From positions 62,001 through 126,000 of the forward strand of contig NZ_JASNWF010000003.1 of assembly GCF_030283205.1 (NCBI RefSeq): a stretch of 64,000 bases of DNA, given 5' to 3'. This document shows, one piece after another, positions 8,931 through 17,764 of the stretch. Below the pieces are notes generated by a model. It was not told the DNA's origin, did no database searches, and saw nothing but the letters and a program-made list of their open reading frames with translations. The stretch is from Actinomadura opuntiae. GTDB lineage: Bacteria; Actinomycetota; Actinomycetes; Streptosporangiales; Streptosporangiaceae. The first letter of the stretch is position 1. Each line of letters begins with the position of its first letter. The position numbers were made by a program, and so were the translations under genes.

Positions 8931-10154
8931 TCAGAAGGCGCAGGGAAGCGACTTGATCCCGTTGATGAAGCTCGTGCGCTGCCGAACCGGAGCAGAGGTG
9001 GCGTGCAGACCGGGAAGGCGCGTGTAGAGCTCGCGGAGCAGGACTGTGACCTCGCGGCGTGCGAGATGCGCGCCGAGGCAGAAGTGCGGCCCGGGCGCCC
9101 CGAACCCGACATGGGGGTTCGGCGAGCGCGTGATGTCGAACGCGTGCGGGTTCTCGAACACGGCCTCGTCACGGTTGGCCGAGTTGTAGTAGAGCACCAC
9201 CCGTTCCCCGGACCGGTACGTGTGGCCGTGTAGTTCGTAGTCCCGGGAGAGGGTGCGGCGCATCCACGTCACCGGCGTCGCGTACCGGACGACCTCTTCG
9301 ACCGCGCCCGGTAAGCGGCCCTCGACGTCGGCGAGGAGAAGCGCACGCTGGTCCGGGTGGTCGGTGAGCAGCACCAGCGCATGCGACAGCGCGTTGCGCG
9401 TCGTCTCGTTCCCCGCGACGACCAGCAAGGTGAAGAAACGGGCCAGTTCCACCGCCGTGAGCGACTCGCCGTCCACGTTCGCGTGCGTCAACGCGGTCAC
9501 GAGATCGTCCGCGGGCTGGTCGCGGCGCAGCCGCCCCAGATCGCCCATGAGCTCGTGGAGGTGGCCGAACTTCTCGCGCAACATGGTGACGCGGTCCTCA
9601 CCGGCCGGGCCGACGTAGTCAGGGTCGCCTATCGCCAGGATCATGTTCGTGGCGTCGATGACGCCGTCGTACTCCGAGTCCGGGATGCCCATCATCGAGC
9701 AGATGATCCGCAGCGGCATCGGCATCGCGACGTGTTCGACGAAGTCGCAGGCGCCCCGCTCGGCCAGTTCGTCGACGATGCGGCGGGCGAGGACGGCGAC
9801 GTCCCCGGTGAACCGCTCGACCATGCGCGGGGTGAACGAACGGGACACGATCCGCCGCAGCCGCGCGTGCCGGGGGTCGTCGAGGCTGATCATCGAACCC
9901 GAGTACTCGGCGATCTCCTGTGGCGGGTCCACGAGGCTGACCGCCGTGGGCTCGGAGCTGAACACCTCGGGATGACGGCTGGCCTCGGCGACCTGCCCGT
10001 ACCGCGTCAGTGCGTAGAAGCCGGGCTCGTCCGACAGGGGGCAGAAGACGGGATCCGCGGCGGATCGCAGGCCCGCGAAGACCTCGTCGCGCTCCTGCTG
10101 GGTCTTCGCCCAGAAGTCAAGGCTGGACAGTCGGGTCTCGACAAGGGAGGGCAT
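8931..10154 (-). CDS. Cytochrome P450
   Basis: This is a 407-aa soluble P450 mono-oxygenase. The I-helix oxygen-binding motif AGNETT lies at 247-252, ExxR at 287-290 and the haem loop FGAPGPHFCLGAHLAR around Cys359. Its SANRDEAVFENPHAFDITR and NPHVGFG segments read most like the actinobacterial CYP124/125/142-type group, which hydroxylates sterol side chains or branched lipids. Assigning it to that group is inference. No ferredoxin or reductase gene is adjacent; the nearest ferredoxin domain is in the fusion at 44320. The ATG at 10154 has only a weak ribosome site. Confidence 0.9.
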   Translation of the reverse strand: MPSLVETRLSSLDFWAKTQQERDEVFAGLRSAADPVFCPLSDEPGFYALTRYGQVAEASRHPEVFSSEPTAVSLVDPPQEIAEYSGSMISLDDPRHARLRRIVSRSFTPRMVERFTGDVAVLARRIVDELAERGACDFVEHVAMPMPLRIICSMMGIPDSEYDGVIDATNMILAIGDPDYVGPAGEDRVTMLREKFGHLHELMGDLGRLRRDQPADDLVTALTHANVDGESLTAVELARFFTLLVVAGNETTRNALSHALVLLTDHPDQRALLLADVEGRLPGAVEEVVRYATPVTWMRRTLSRDYELHGHTYRSGERVVLYYNSANRDEAVFENPHAFDITRSPNPHVGFGAPGPHFCLGAHLARREVTVLLRELYTRLPGLHATSAPVRQRTSFINGIKSLPCAF

Positions 10155-10274
10155 CGACCAAGGCCGCCTTCCGCCAGGGGGCTCGCGCCCACAGGCTAAC
10201 CCGGCGTCCGCTGGAAATGGGATCGGTTGAGCCTTCCGGCTCCTGCAGGAGAGGAAGCTCTGCCGCAAGCGCGC

Positions 10275-10298
10275 GCGGGCGGGCCGAGGCCCGCCCGC
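10275..10298 (-). terminator. Hairpin downstream of citrate synthase
   Basis: A perfect 11-bp inverted repeat (GCGGGCGGGCC and its complement) with a 2-nt centre lies about 93 bp beyond the citrate synthase stop, and upstream of the P450 start. Its position suits termination of the minus-strand citrate synthase transcript. There is no T-tract. Confidence 0.45.
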
Positions 10299-10390
10299 TG
10301 CACACTGAGCCGCCGGACGGAACGGCGCGGTCTCCGGCACTGGGACGAGTCCCGATGCCGCGGATGGCAGGGCGCTACGAAAGCGGCCGG

Positions 10391-11674
<1,284 letters not shown>

Positions 11675-11802
11675 ATGCGCTCGCTCCCAACTCCGTCCAC
11701 ACCTGCGTAGACGTTCCGCTCTTCATCGTATCCAGGTGATCACATGGGCCGATCGGCGGCATGTCGTTGACGCCGGGGCCGCGAGGGTGTTGCGCTGGGT
11801 AC

Positions 11803-12462
11803 ATGACCGACGACAGTGTCTCGGAGCTGGTCGCGCGGGCGCGCGAGGAGATCGGCGCGGCGGGCGGGAACCGCTTCCTCGACCTGCTGGAAACGGGCGA
11901 GTTGCCCCGAGAACGCCTGGTCTGGCTGGCTGCCGAGGAGTTTCGGATCGTCAGTAGTGATCAGCGTAGTTTCGCCCTGCTCGCCGCGCGTTTTCCCGCC
12001 GCGCCGGCGGGCGGGATGTTCCTGGGGCTGGCACAGGGCGAGGCGCGGGCGCTCACGCTGCTGGAACGGTTCGCCGGCGCGCTCGGGGAGAGTGAGAAGA
12101 ATCTCAGAACCCGCGAGCCGCGGCCGTTCGCACAGGCGTATCCGGCGTACCTGGCGCAGCGCGCCGCCTTCGGCACGTCCACCGAGGTCGCCTTGGCCAT
12201 GCTGGCCAATCTGGAGGAGTGGGGCTCCTATTGCGCCCGCACCGCCGCGGCGCTTCGCGCCCGTTACGGATTCGACGAGGAGGCCGTCGCGTTCTTCTCC
12301 TACTTCGCGGAGTCGCCGCCCGGCTTCGAGGAGCAGGCGCTGGCGGTCATCGCCGCCGGTCTGGCCTCCGGTGACGATCCCGTGGACGCCTCCCGTGCGG
12401 CCCGGCTCTTGCACGCCTACGAGACCGCCTTCTGGGACGCGCTCGTGGAAGGCCTGTCCTGA
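11803..12462 (+). CDS. TenA/PqqC-fold (haem-oxygenase-like) protein
   Basis: This all-helical protein of 219 aa matches the TenA/PqqC superfamily. Family-like features are ELPRERLVWLAAEEFRIVSSD near 30, then AYPAYLAQRAAFG near 108, and the C-terminal AARLLHAYETAFWDAL. The catalytic Cys and Glu of true thiaminase II are not obvious, and no thiamine or PQQ biosynthesis genes are close, so the substrate is unknown. I chose ATG 11803 because the next upstream in-frame ATG (11761) lies in the divergent promoter region. The ribosome site is weak. Confidence 0.7.
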   Translation: MTDDSVSELVARAREEIGAAGGNRFLDLLETGELPRERLVWLAAEEFRIVSSDQRSFALLAARFPAAPAGGMFLGLAQGEARALTLLERFAGALGESEKNLRTREPRPFAQAYPAYLAQRAAFGTSTEVALAMLANLEEWGSYCARTAAALRARYGFDEEAVAFFSYFAESPPGFEEQALAVIAAGLASGDDPVDASRAARLLHAYETAFWDALVEGLS

Positions 12463-12473
12463 GCCGGCTCAGG
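12458..12473. terminator. 16-bp perfect palindrome spanning both convergent stop codons
   Basis: CCTGAGCCGGCTCAGG is a perfect palindrome. It contains the TGA of the 11803 gene and, on the other strand, the TGA of the aldo/keto reductase. It could act as a bidirectional terminator hairpin, although the loop would be small. Confidence 0.5.
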
Positions 12474-13407
12474 TCCAGGGCAGCTCGCTTCGTTCCCGCC
12501 AGTACCGTACCGGCGCGATGCGCAGGGCGGAGAGCACGTCCAGTTCCCGTTCGTCCAGAGAGACCCGGGTCGCCTCCAGATTCGCATGCAACTGGCCCGG
12601 GCTGACGGCACCGATCAGCACGGTGTCCGCCCAAGGTCGACTCAGCGCGGCGGCCAGTGCGAGCGCGTCTGCCGCGACGCGCTTCTCGGTTGCCATGGCC
12701 TGCATCGCGCTCGGCGGCTGTACGGCAAGTCGGCCGTTGGCAAGCACCTCCTTCAGGAGGACGTGCAAACCAGCCTGATGCGCCTCCTCAAGTGCAGCTT
12801 CCGCGGACGTCTCAAGGAGATTCCAGGTCGACTGGACAGTGCTGAAGAGCCGCTGGCCTGACACCTCCAGCTGCATCGCATGGCGGATCGTCTCGGCCTG
12901 CCTGGGGCCGGACGTGGAGAAGCCGACCCGGACTCCCTGGGCCGCCGCTTCGGCAAGGGCCGCCTGAAGCCTGACGTCGTGGAAGAGCGGGCTCTCCTCC
13001 GTGAGCGAGTGCACCTGGTAGACGGAAAGGTGATCGCCCAAGAGGGCGCGCGTCTCCTCGTACTGGGCGCAATAACGGTCGATGCCGTGGTCCTTGACCT
13101 CGTGCACCGGAGCGTCCGTCTTCCACTCGCCGACGTAGGTGTAGCCCCATTTGCTGGAGACGGTCACACCGTCAGGTGTGCGCGCGGCGAGCCATTCGCT
13201 CAGGAACTCCTCCGCGCGCCCATAGGAACGCGCGGTGTCCACCCATCGGATCCCGGCCGCGTACGCGCTGTCCAGCAGACGCCAGGTGGCGTCGCGCAAC
13301 TGCTCGACATCCCGATCACTGGGCAGTTCCTCCGTCCTGCCCACGTTGATGTAGGCAGGTCGCCCCACCGCCGCAAGTCCGATCCCCAGCCGTCCTATCG
13401 CGTTCAC
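12469..13407 (-). CDS. Aldo/keto reductase
   Basis: This is an NAD(P)H-dependent aldo/keto reductase of about 312 aa with a TIM-barrel fold. The N-terminal strand IGRLGIGLAAVGRP opens directly into the barrel. The catalytic Asp and Tyr appear in WVDTARSYGRAEEFLSEWL, the Lys in VSSKWGY, and a His in YQVHSLTEES. I place the start at GTG 13407, just ahead of the first strand; the frame stays open to a GTG at 13452 with no ribosome site. It is convergent with the TenA-like gene. The substrate is unknown. Confidence 0.85.
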   Translation of the reverse strand: MNAIGRLGIGLAAVGRPAYINVGRTEELPSDRDVEQLRDATWRLLDSAYAAGIRWVDTARSYGRAEEFLSEWLAARTPDGVTVSSKWGYTYVGEWKTDAPVHEVKDHGIDRYCAQYEETRALLGDHLSVYQVHSLTEESPLFHDVRLQAALAEAAAQGVRVGFSTSGPRQAETIRHAMQLEVSGQRLFSTVQSTWNLLETSAEAALEEAHQAGLHVLLKEVLANGRLAVQPPSAMQAMATEKRVAADALALAAALSRPWADTVLIGAVSPGQLHANLEATRVSLDERELDVLSALRIAPVRYWRERSELPWT

Positions 13408-13535
13408 TCTCTCAGCGTCCCATGCCGTAAGCGGCCGAGAAGACGCGGGCACGGCACTTCTGCATCTGTCGGCTAATCGTCATGCGGGAATCACCATCCG
13501 GTATTTGCCCTGTTTCTGGCGCTATCTGGCGACCT

Positions 13536-13548
13536 TTATCCACAGAAC
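13536..13548 (+). promoter_or_regulatory. Shared TTATCCACAGAAC element, copy 3
   Basis: TTATCCACAGAAC begins 94 bp upstream of the TTG start at 13630. Similarity with the copy at 4145 extends beyond the 13-mer: GACCT lies just upstream in both, and TTC and TTCC follow at similar spacing. Those extra matches suggest a common promoter rather than chance. Confidence 0.55.
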
Positions 13549-13629
13549 GACATTCCAGTTCCCTTGCCCTCGCGCCTCCCCCGAGGCTTGACCACATCAC
13601 GCGGTCCGCCACGGCTTGAGGAGGCCCCC

Positions 13630-14517
13630 TTGCCCATCACCATCACCGTTCCCGAGGAGACCACCGCCCGGTTCGTCGTCACCGCCGACCGAACCCCCGG
13701 CGACGTTGCGACCGCCGTCCGGCAAGGGACGGACGGCCGGCTCGACGCCGCGGTGGCCGAGCGGCTCGGCACGTCCGCGCTGATGGTCGCCGCGCACAGC
13801 GCCGAAACGTCGCCCTGGGACCTGAGCCGGGTGACGAGCGCCGACCAGGAAACCGCCGAACGGGTTCGCCGCACCGCCTGGCATGTCGGCGTGACCTCGG
13901 TTCTCCCGGTCTCCGACCTCCCCCACGGCCCGCACATCGCACGCAAAGCGGCCGAGGCCCTCGCCGAATCGCTCTGCGGCATCGCCGTCGACCTCGACCT
14001 GAACCAGGTCCTGCCGCCGGTGCGGCGCCCCGACGACTTCGTCCTCGCGGACGACTGGACGGGCGCCGCGCTCCCGCCGTACCGCAACGGTGGCCGATGC
14101 ACCGCCGACGAGGACGAGATCGACGGCTGCTCGTGCGTGGCGCTCACGACCCGGGGGATGCGCCGCTTCGGTCTACCAGACCTGGAGATCACCGGTGTTG
14201 CGTGCCCGCACGACCTCGCCGCCCTGAACGTCCTCCGGACCACCGCCCAGCGGCTGCTGCCCCTCGGCAGGCACCAGGGCGAGCACATCCTGCATTCGGA
14301 ACTGGTGCTGACGAGTGCCGACTTCTCGGCCTTCTGGGGGATCCGCGAACAGATCTGGGATGACGGCCCGGTCCCCGTGAGACTCGTGCAGATCGGACCT
14401 CGCCGTCTCGCCGTCCGGGCGCCGGAGGATTTCCCCGGCACGCTTAACGAGTGGCTGTGGGACGAACTGCCGCCCGTCCTGCATCACTACCTGAGTTCCG
14501 AACCCGACGGCACCTGA
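13630..14517 (+). CDS. Conserved protein of unknown function, paralogue of 4232 gene
   Basis: This 295-aa protein is the second member of the family described at 4232. It shares RCTA, GCSCV, TTRGMRRFGLPDLE and VACPHDLAALNVLRT in the same order, followed by SADFSAFWG and PGTLNEWL. The N-terminal halves are much less alike. The start is a TTG at 13630, supported by GAGGAGG at 5-nt spacing and by the alignment with the paralogue. The last codons lie in the first copy of a 23-bp tandem duplication, so the stop codon falls at the duplication joint. Confidence 0.8.
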   Translation: MPITITVPEETTARFVVTADRTPGDVATAVRQGTDGRLDAAVAERLGTSALMVAAHSAETSPWDLSRVTSADQETAERVRRTAWHVGVTSVLPVSDLPHGPHIARKAAEALAESLCGIAVDLDLNQVLPPVRRPDDFVLADDWTGAALPPYRNGGRCTADEDEIDGCSCVALTTRGMRRFGLPDLEITGVACPHDLAALNVLRTTAQRLLPLGRHQGEHILHSELVLTSADFSAFWGIREQIWDDGPVPVRLVQIGPRRLAVRAPEDFPGTLNEWLWDELPPVLHHYLSSEPDGT

Positions 14518-14536
14518 GTTCCGAACCCGACGGCGC
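14491..14536. repeat. 23-bp exact-type tandem duplication across the stop codon
   Basis: Two copies of 23 bp (14491-14513 and 14514-14536) differ at only one position near the end. The TGA stop at 14515-14517 is created in the second copy, because 23 is not a multiple of three. The same bases encode LSSEPDG in the first copy. Confidence 0.8.
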
Positions 14537-14622
14537 CGTCGCCGACTGAACAAGGCCGATGACGTGGGCCTCGACGACGGACCACCTGCACTGCCGCGCG
14601 GCGACGGTTAGCGTCAGTCGGC

Positions 14623-15273
14623 ATGCAGGATGAAAGAGAACCGGGCTCCCTGGAGAAGGTCCTGGCGGACGTCGCCGCCGAACGCGCCGCGCAGGACCGC
14701 ACGTGGGGCGTCCAGGAGTTCCCCGACGGCCGCGGGCCGGCGTTCACCGGAAAGGCCGAGGAGGCGAAGGCCGACTGCGCCGCGGCGTCGTCACGCGGCG
14801 AACTGACATGGCGACACGTGCTCACCGAGGAATACCTCGAAGCGCTGGCCGAGTCCGAACCCGCTCCCCTGCGGAACGAATTGGTACAGACGGCGGCGGT
14901 GGCGGTGAAATGGATCCAGTCGTTGGACCGCCGGACCGGCGCGACTGAGCATCGCACCGAAGACGGCGGTGGGCGCGCCGAGAAGCTGGTCCGCGACCGG
15001 ATCCCCGACCTGCTGCGGGACGCCGGCGAGCGGCCGGAGGCCCGCGTCGCCGAGCCCGGCGAGTATGCGTCCCTGCTGCGCGCCAAGCTCTACGAAGAGG
15101 CTGGCGAGTACGCGGCCAGCGGCGATCCCGCCGAGCTCGCCGACGTCCTGGAGGTCGTTCACGCGCTCGCCGCGCTGCATGGAATGACACCGGCCGACCT
15201 GGAGGCGCGCCGGGCGGCGAAGTACGCGGAGAGAGGAGGCTTCTCCGGCCGGATCGTCCTGCGGCTCCGGTGA
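14623..15273 (+). CDS. Two-domain protein with C-terminal MazG-like NTP pyrophosphohydrolase domain
   Basis: This is a 216-aa protein. The C-terminal ~95 residues match the small MazG-like/phosphoribosyl-ATP-pyrophosphatase-like fold: KLVRDRIPDLLRDAG, LLRAKLYEEAGEY, ELADVLEVVHALAALHG and GGFSGRIVL. The acidic E..EE and D residues in these helices would bind Mg2+ in hydrolysis of a nucleoside triphosphate. Residues 8-105 (ADVAAERAAQDRTWGVQEFP ... LVQTAAVAVKWIQSL) are a second helical domain of the type found alone in phage and actinomycete proteins. The fusion suggests a nucleotide-pool or house-cleaning enzyme, which is inference. Start ATG 14623 has a poor ribosome site. Confidence 0.7.
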   Translation: MQDEREPGSLEKVLADVAAERAAQDRTWGVQEFPDGRGPAFTGKAEEAKADCAAASSRGELTWRHVLTEEYLEALAESEPAPLRNELVQTAAVAVKWIQSLDRRTGATEHRTEDGGGRAEKLVRDRIPDLLRDAGERPEARVAEPGEYASLLRAKLYEEAGEYAASGDPAELADVLEVVHALAALHGMTPADLEARRAAKYAERGGFSGRIVLRLR

Positions 15274-15304
15274 CAGGCGTGCGCCGTCGGCCGCGGGCAC
15301 GGTG

Positions 15305-15592
15305 TCAGGACCAGATCCGGCGAAGTATCCAGGGGCCGGTGGCCTCGGCAGGCGGCCCGACCACCTCCGCGATGGCCAGGCCGTCCGGCGTGGCGATCTG
15401 CAACCGGTAGAAGCGGGCCGCGCCGGGCTCCTGCCACTGCTCGAGGACGCGGCGCACCCGGAAGCAACCGCGCGCGCCGGTGATCTGAGATGGATGCCCC
15501 ACCGGGGTGGTCTCCGCGGAGACGGGTTCATCGATCAACACGAGTCCAGACCCTAGCCCGAACACGCGTTCGAACGAAAGGCGACAAGCCAT
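15305..15592 (-). CDS. DUF6504-like small protein (95 aa)
   Basis: This short protein contains RVRRVLEQWQEPGAARFYRL and ends WILRRIWS. That is the pattern of small actinobacterial DUF6504-type proteins, in which a W-rich beta-sheet domain of unknown role ends in a conserved RVWD-like tail. The ATG at 15592 and a later GTG (about 15541) are both possible starts, and neither has a good ribosome site. It is convergent with the MazG-like gene, whose stop is 31 bp away. Confidence 0.5.
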   Translation of the reverse strand: MACRLSFERVFGLGSGLVLIDEPVSAETTPVGHPSQITGARGCFRVRRVLEQWQEPGAARFYRLQIATPDGLAIAEVVGPPAEATGPWILRRIWS

Positions 15593-16040
15593 ACAGCCAC
15601 CACAACCGAACCCCAGCCCCGGCGACCATCCCCCATGGGCGTCAGCCCCCATGGGCGTCAGCCCCCATGGACGCCCCGATGGATCACCCCCACGGACCGA
15701 AGAACACGCCGATCACCTCGGAACCCCCGCACCCGACACGCATTACTGGGCGCTTCGCCACGTCGCGGCGCTCTGGACCCTGCCCACTGCCTTCGGAATG
15801 AGCTGGGTTCGCCGCGCGAGCCGCGCGTATCCCCGGCGTCCCACGCCGCGGTCCGTTCCGGGCAGCGGTTTGGCTGCGGCGCGTGGCGGGTTGGGTGGGT
15901 TCGTGAGCGCTGGTTCGTTCGGGGGTGGGCGTTTGTGGGTTCTTCGCAGGGGTGCTGTGCCGTGATTTGGCGTGCCGCTGGGAGTGGGCCGGTTCTTTCG
16001 AATTTGCCGGGGCTGGAGGTGGTGCGTGTTGTGAGGCGCT
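15593..16040. other. Intergenic region with short tandem repeat
   Basis: No gene is supported in this ~450 bp. A 16-bp unit, CCCCATGGGCGTCAGC, is repeated at 15631-15646 and 15647-15662, with a partial third copy to 15675. The remainder is GC-rich without recognisable structure. Confidence 0.5.
15631..15675. repeat. 16-bp tandem repeat, 2.8 copies
   Basis: Two exact copies of CCCCATGGGCGTCAGC are followed by CCCCATGGACGCC. Each unit contains the palindrome CCCATGGG or its near relative. Confidence 0.8.
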
Positions 16041-16643
16041 TTAGGCGGATGGTTGGTCTGCGCCGATGGTTTGGGCGAGAGGAGGAGGGAGCAGGTAGGG
16101 CCGTTCTTTGGGGAGGAGGGCTTTGGCCTGGGCCGTTCGGCCGGCTTGGAGGAGTCCGTGGATTCTGCGAGCCAACGGGGTGCGGTCCTCGATGCCGAGG
16201 ATCCAGTCGTCGACGTAGCGGTCCACGATGTGGCGGCTCAGCCCGATCTGGATGCTCCGTGTCTCCAGTTTCCGGCCGTCGATCGAGCGCTCGGGGTCCC
16301 ACTGCACGTGGACGAGCGCCCGGGCGAAACGGCGGCGCCATTCCTCGGAGCTGCGGAAGACGCGGCGGTCCGGGTCGGTCGGGACGGCCTGGGCGAGGGC
16401 CTCCTCCCAGCCGGCGCGGGTGATGCGGACGGCGAGGATGGTCTCCTGGTCCGGCTTGCGCGCCCAGTTGCTGCGGGCCATCAGCCACAGGAACGACGGC
16501 TTGATCCACGTCATCCGGGTGCGGGAAAACGGCGGCACGAAGGTGCCGTGGTGTGCCGCCGGGCGACCGATCTCCGGTGCGTACGCCTGGTAGACCGTGA
16601 TCGAGTCGCGGTCGTGGAGGGCGCGGATCTCGCGTGTGCTCAT
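16041..16643 (-). CDS. DUF4291 family protein
   Basis: This 200-aa protein matches the DUF4291 family over its full length. Recognisable blocks are ITVYQAYAPEIG near 15, RMTWIKPSFLWLMARS near 42, and VHVQWDPERSIDGRKLETRSIQ near 110, followed by SIQIGLSRHIVDRYVDDWI. DUF4291 is found widely in bacteria and some eukaryotes and has no biochemical role I can name with confidence. The gene lies just downstream of the TetR-like gene on the same strand (35 bp gap), so the two may be co-transcribed. Confidence 0.9.
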   Translation of the reverse strand: MSTREIRALHDRDSITVYQAYAPEIGRPAAHHGTFVPPFSRTRMTWIKPSFLWLMARSNWARKPDQETILAVRITRAGWEEALAQAVPTDPDRRVFRSSEEWRRRFARALVHVQWDPERSIDGRKLETRSIQIGLSRHIVDRYVDDWILGIEDRTPLARRIHGLLQAGRTAQAKALLPKERPYLLPPPLAQTIGADQPSA

Positions 16644-16678
16644 GGTGCGGCCACGGTCCCGCAGGGGTCAGGCGAGGT

Positions 16679-17656
16679 TCAACCGGATTTCGGGGCTGCG
16701 GACCTGCGGCGGTGGGCCTTCTGGCGGCACGCGGCACCGCAGAAGCGGGCCGGGCGGCCGGTGCGGGCTGCGGTCAGCGGGGTTCCGCAGACCTCGCAGC
16801 GCCCTTCGTTACGTGACGGCGACCGAGTTTCGTTATCCAGTTTCGTTACGGGAGTGGGACGCAGCGCGTCGCAGGCCAGGGCGGTCATGCGGCCGGGCGG
16901 CCCGTCGGCGCGCCGCATCCGTTCGGTGACCATGCAGCCCGCCATCAGGGCCCGGACATCCCGGATGTCGACGTCCGCACGGACCTGGCCCGCGTCCTGC
17001 GCCCGCCGGAGCAGCACTTCGAGAGCCTCGTTGAACTCTTCCTCGAGGCCGACAGCGAACGCCTTGATCCCTTCCTCCAAGGCCAGTGCGTCGCAGAGGG
17101 CGTGGTTGAACATCGCGCGCTCGACGACCCACATCAGGAAGCCGTAGAACTGTTCGCCCGGATCGTCCGCGCCGCCCAGCGCCCTAGCCTCCTCGACGAT
17201 GTCCCGGAGGCGGTCGGTGACGACGGCCGTGAACAGGGCCTCCTTGGTCGGGAAGTTGCGGTAGACCGTGCCGGCGCCGACCCCGGCACGGCGGGCGATG
17301 TCGTCGAGGGGGACCAGCCGTCCCTCCGTGGCGAACGCCTCCATCGCGGCCTGCAGGATCCGCTGCCGGTTCCGGCGCGCGTCGGCGCGGCGCGGTTCGG
17401 CGTCGACACGCCGGGATTCGGCGTCGACACGCCGGGATTCGGCGTCGACACGCCGGGATTCGGCGTCGGCACCCGGGGGTTTTGCGTCGGCGCGCAGAGG
17501 CTCTGTGCTGGTGCGCTGGGCTTCCGCGTCGGTGCGCTGGGGTTCGGCATCGGTGCGCAGGGGCTCTGTGCCGGTGTGTTGGGCTTTCGTGTCGGCGCGT
17601 TGGGCTTTCGTGTCGGTGCGCTGGGGTTTGGTGTCGGCGCGGCGGCTGTTAGGCAC
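16679..17656 (-). CDS. TetR-family regulator with N-terminal heptapeptide repeats and C-terminal zinc-finger-like tail
   Basis: This is a 325-aa protein in three parts. Residues 3-93 are 13 near-identical heptapeptides of the type ESRRVDA/EPQRTDA. Residues ~95-270 are a TetR repressor: an HTH (LVPLDDIARRAGVGAGTVYRNFPTKEALF, quoted here only as IARRAGVGAGTVYRNFPTKE) plus a helical ligand domain. Residues ~288-318 carry a Cys motif (CEVCG, then CGAACRQKAHRRR) resembling a small zinc ribbon. The GTG start at 17656 has GGAGAG 7 nt upstream, so the repeat region should be translated. It is divergent from the LLM oxidoreductase, which it probably controls. Confidence 0.8.
   Translation of the reverse strand: MPNSRRADTKPQRTDTKAQRADTKAQHTGTEPLRTDAEPQRTDAEAQRTSTEPLRADAKPPGADAESRRVDAESRRVDAESRRVDAEPRRADARRNRQRILQAAMEAFATEGRLVPLDDIARRAGVGAGTVYRNFPTKEALFTAVVTDRLRDIVEEARALGGADDPGEQFYGFLMWVVERAMFNHALCDALALEEGIKAFAVGLEEEFNEALEVLLRRAQDAGQVRADVDIRDVRALMAGCMVTERMRRADGPPGRMTALACDALRPTPVTKLDNETRSPSRNEGRCEVCGTPLTAARTGRPARFCGAACRQKAHRRRSAAPKSG
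17380..17652. repeat. 21-bp minisatellite, 13 copies, in frame
   Basis: Thirteen 21-bp units run without gaps from 17380 to 17652. Units 17401-17421, 17422-17442 and 17443-17463 are identical; the others diverge gradually with distance. Since 21 is a multiple of three, every unit adds one heptapeptide to the TetR protein N-terminus. Confidence 0.85.
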
Positions 17657-17764
17657 GGGCGCCCTCTCCTTCAGGGAACGGTCGCCGTTGACAAGCGGGG
17701 CGAGCGTTCCGGTAACGTCCTAAGCGGGTTGGCAGTTCCGATTGTACGGCCGAAGGAGACGGCG
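17657..17764. promoter_or_regulatory. Divergent promoter between TetR-like and LLM genes
   Basis: The 108-bp gap holds TTGACA at about 17688 and an imperfect dyad GTTCCGGTAAC just downstream. The dyad is a plausible TetR operator by position. The ribosome sites GGAGAG (minus strand) and GAAGGAG (plus strand) lie at the two edges. Confidence 0.4.
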
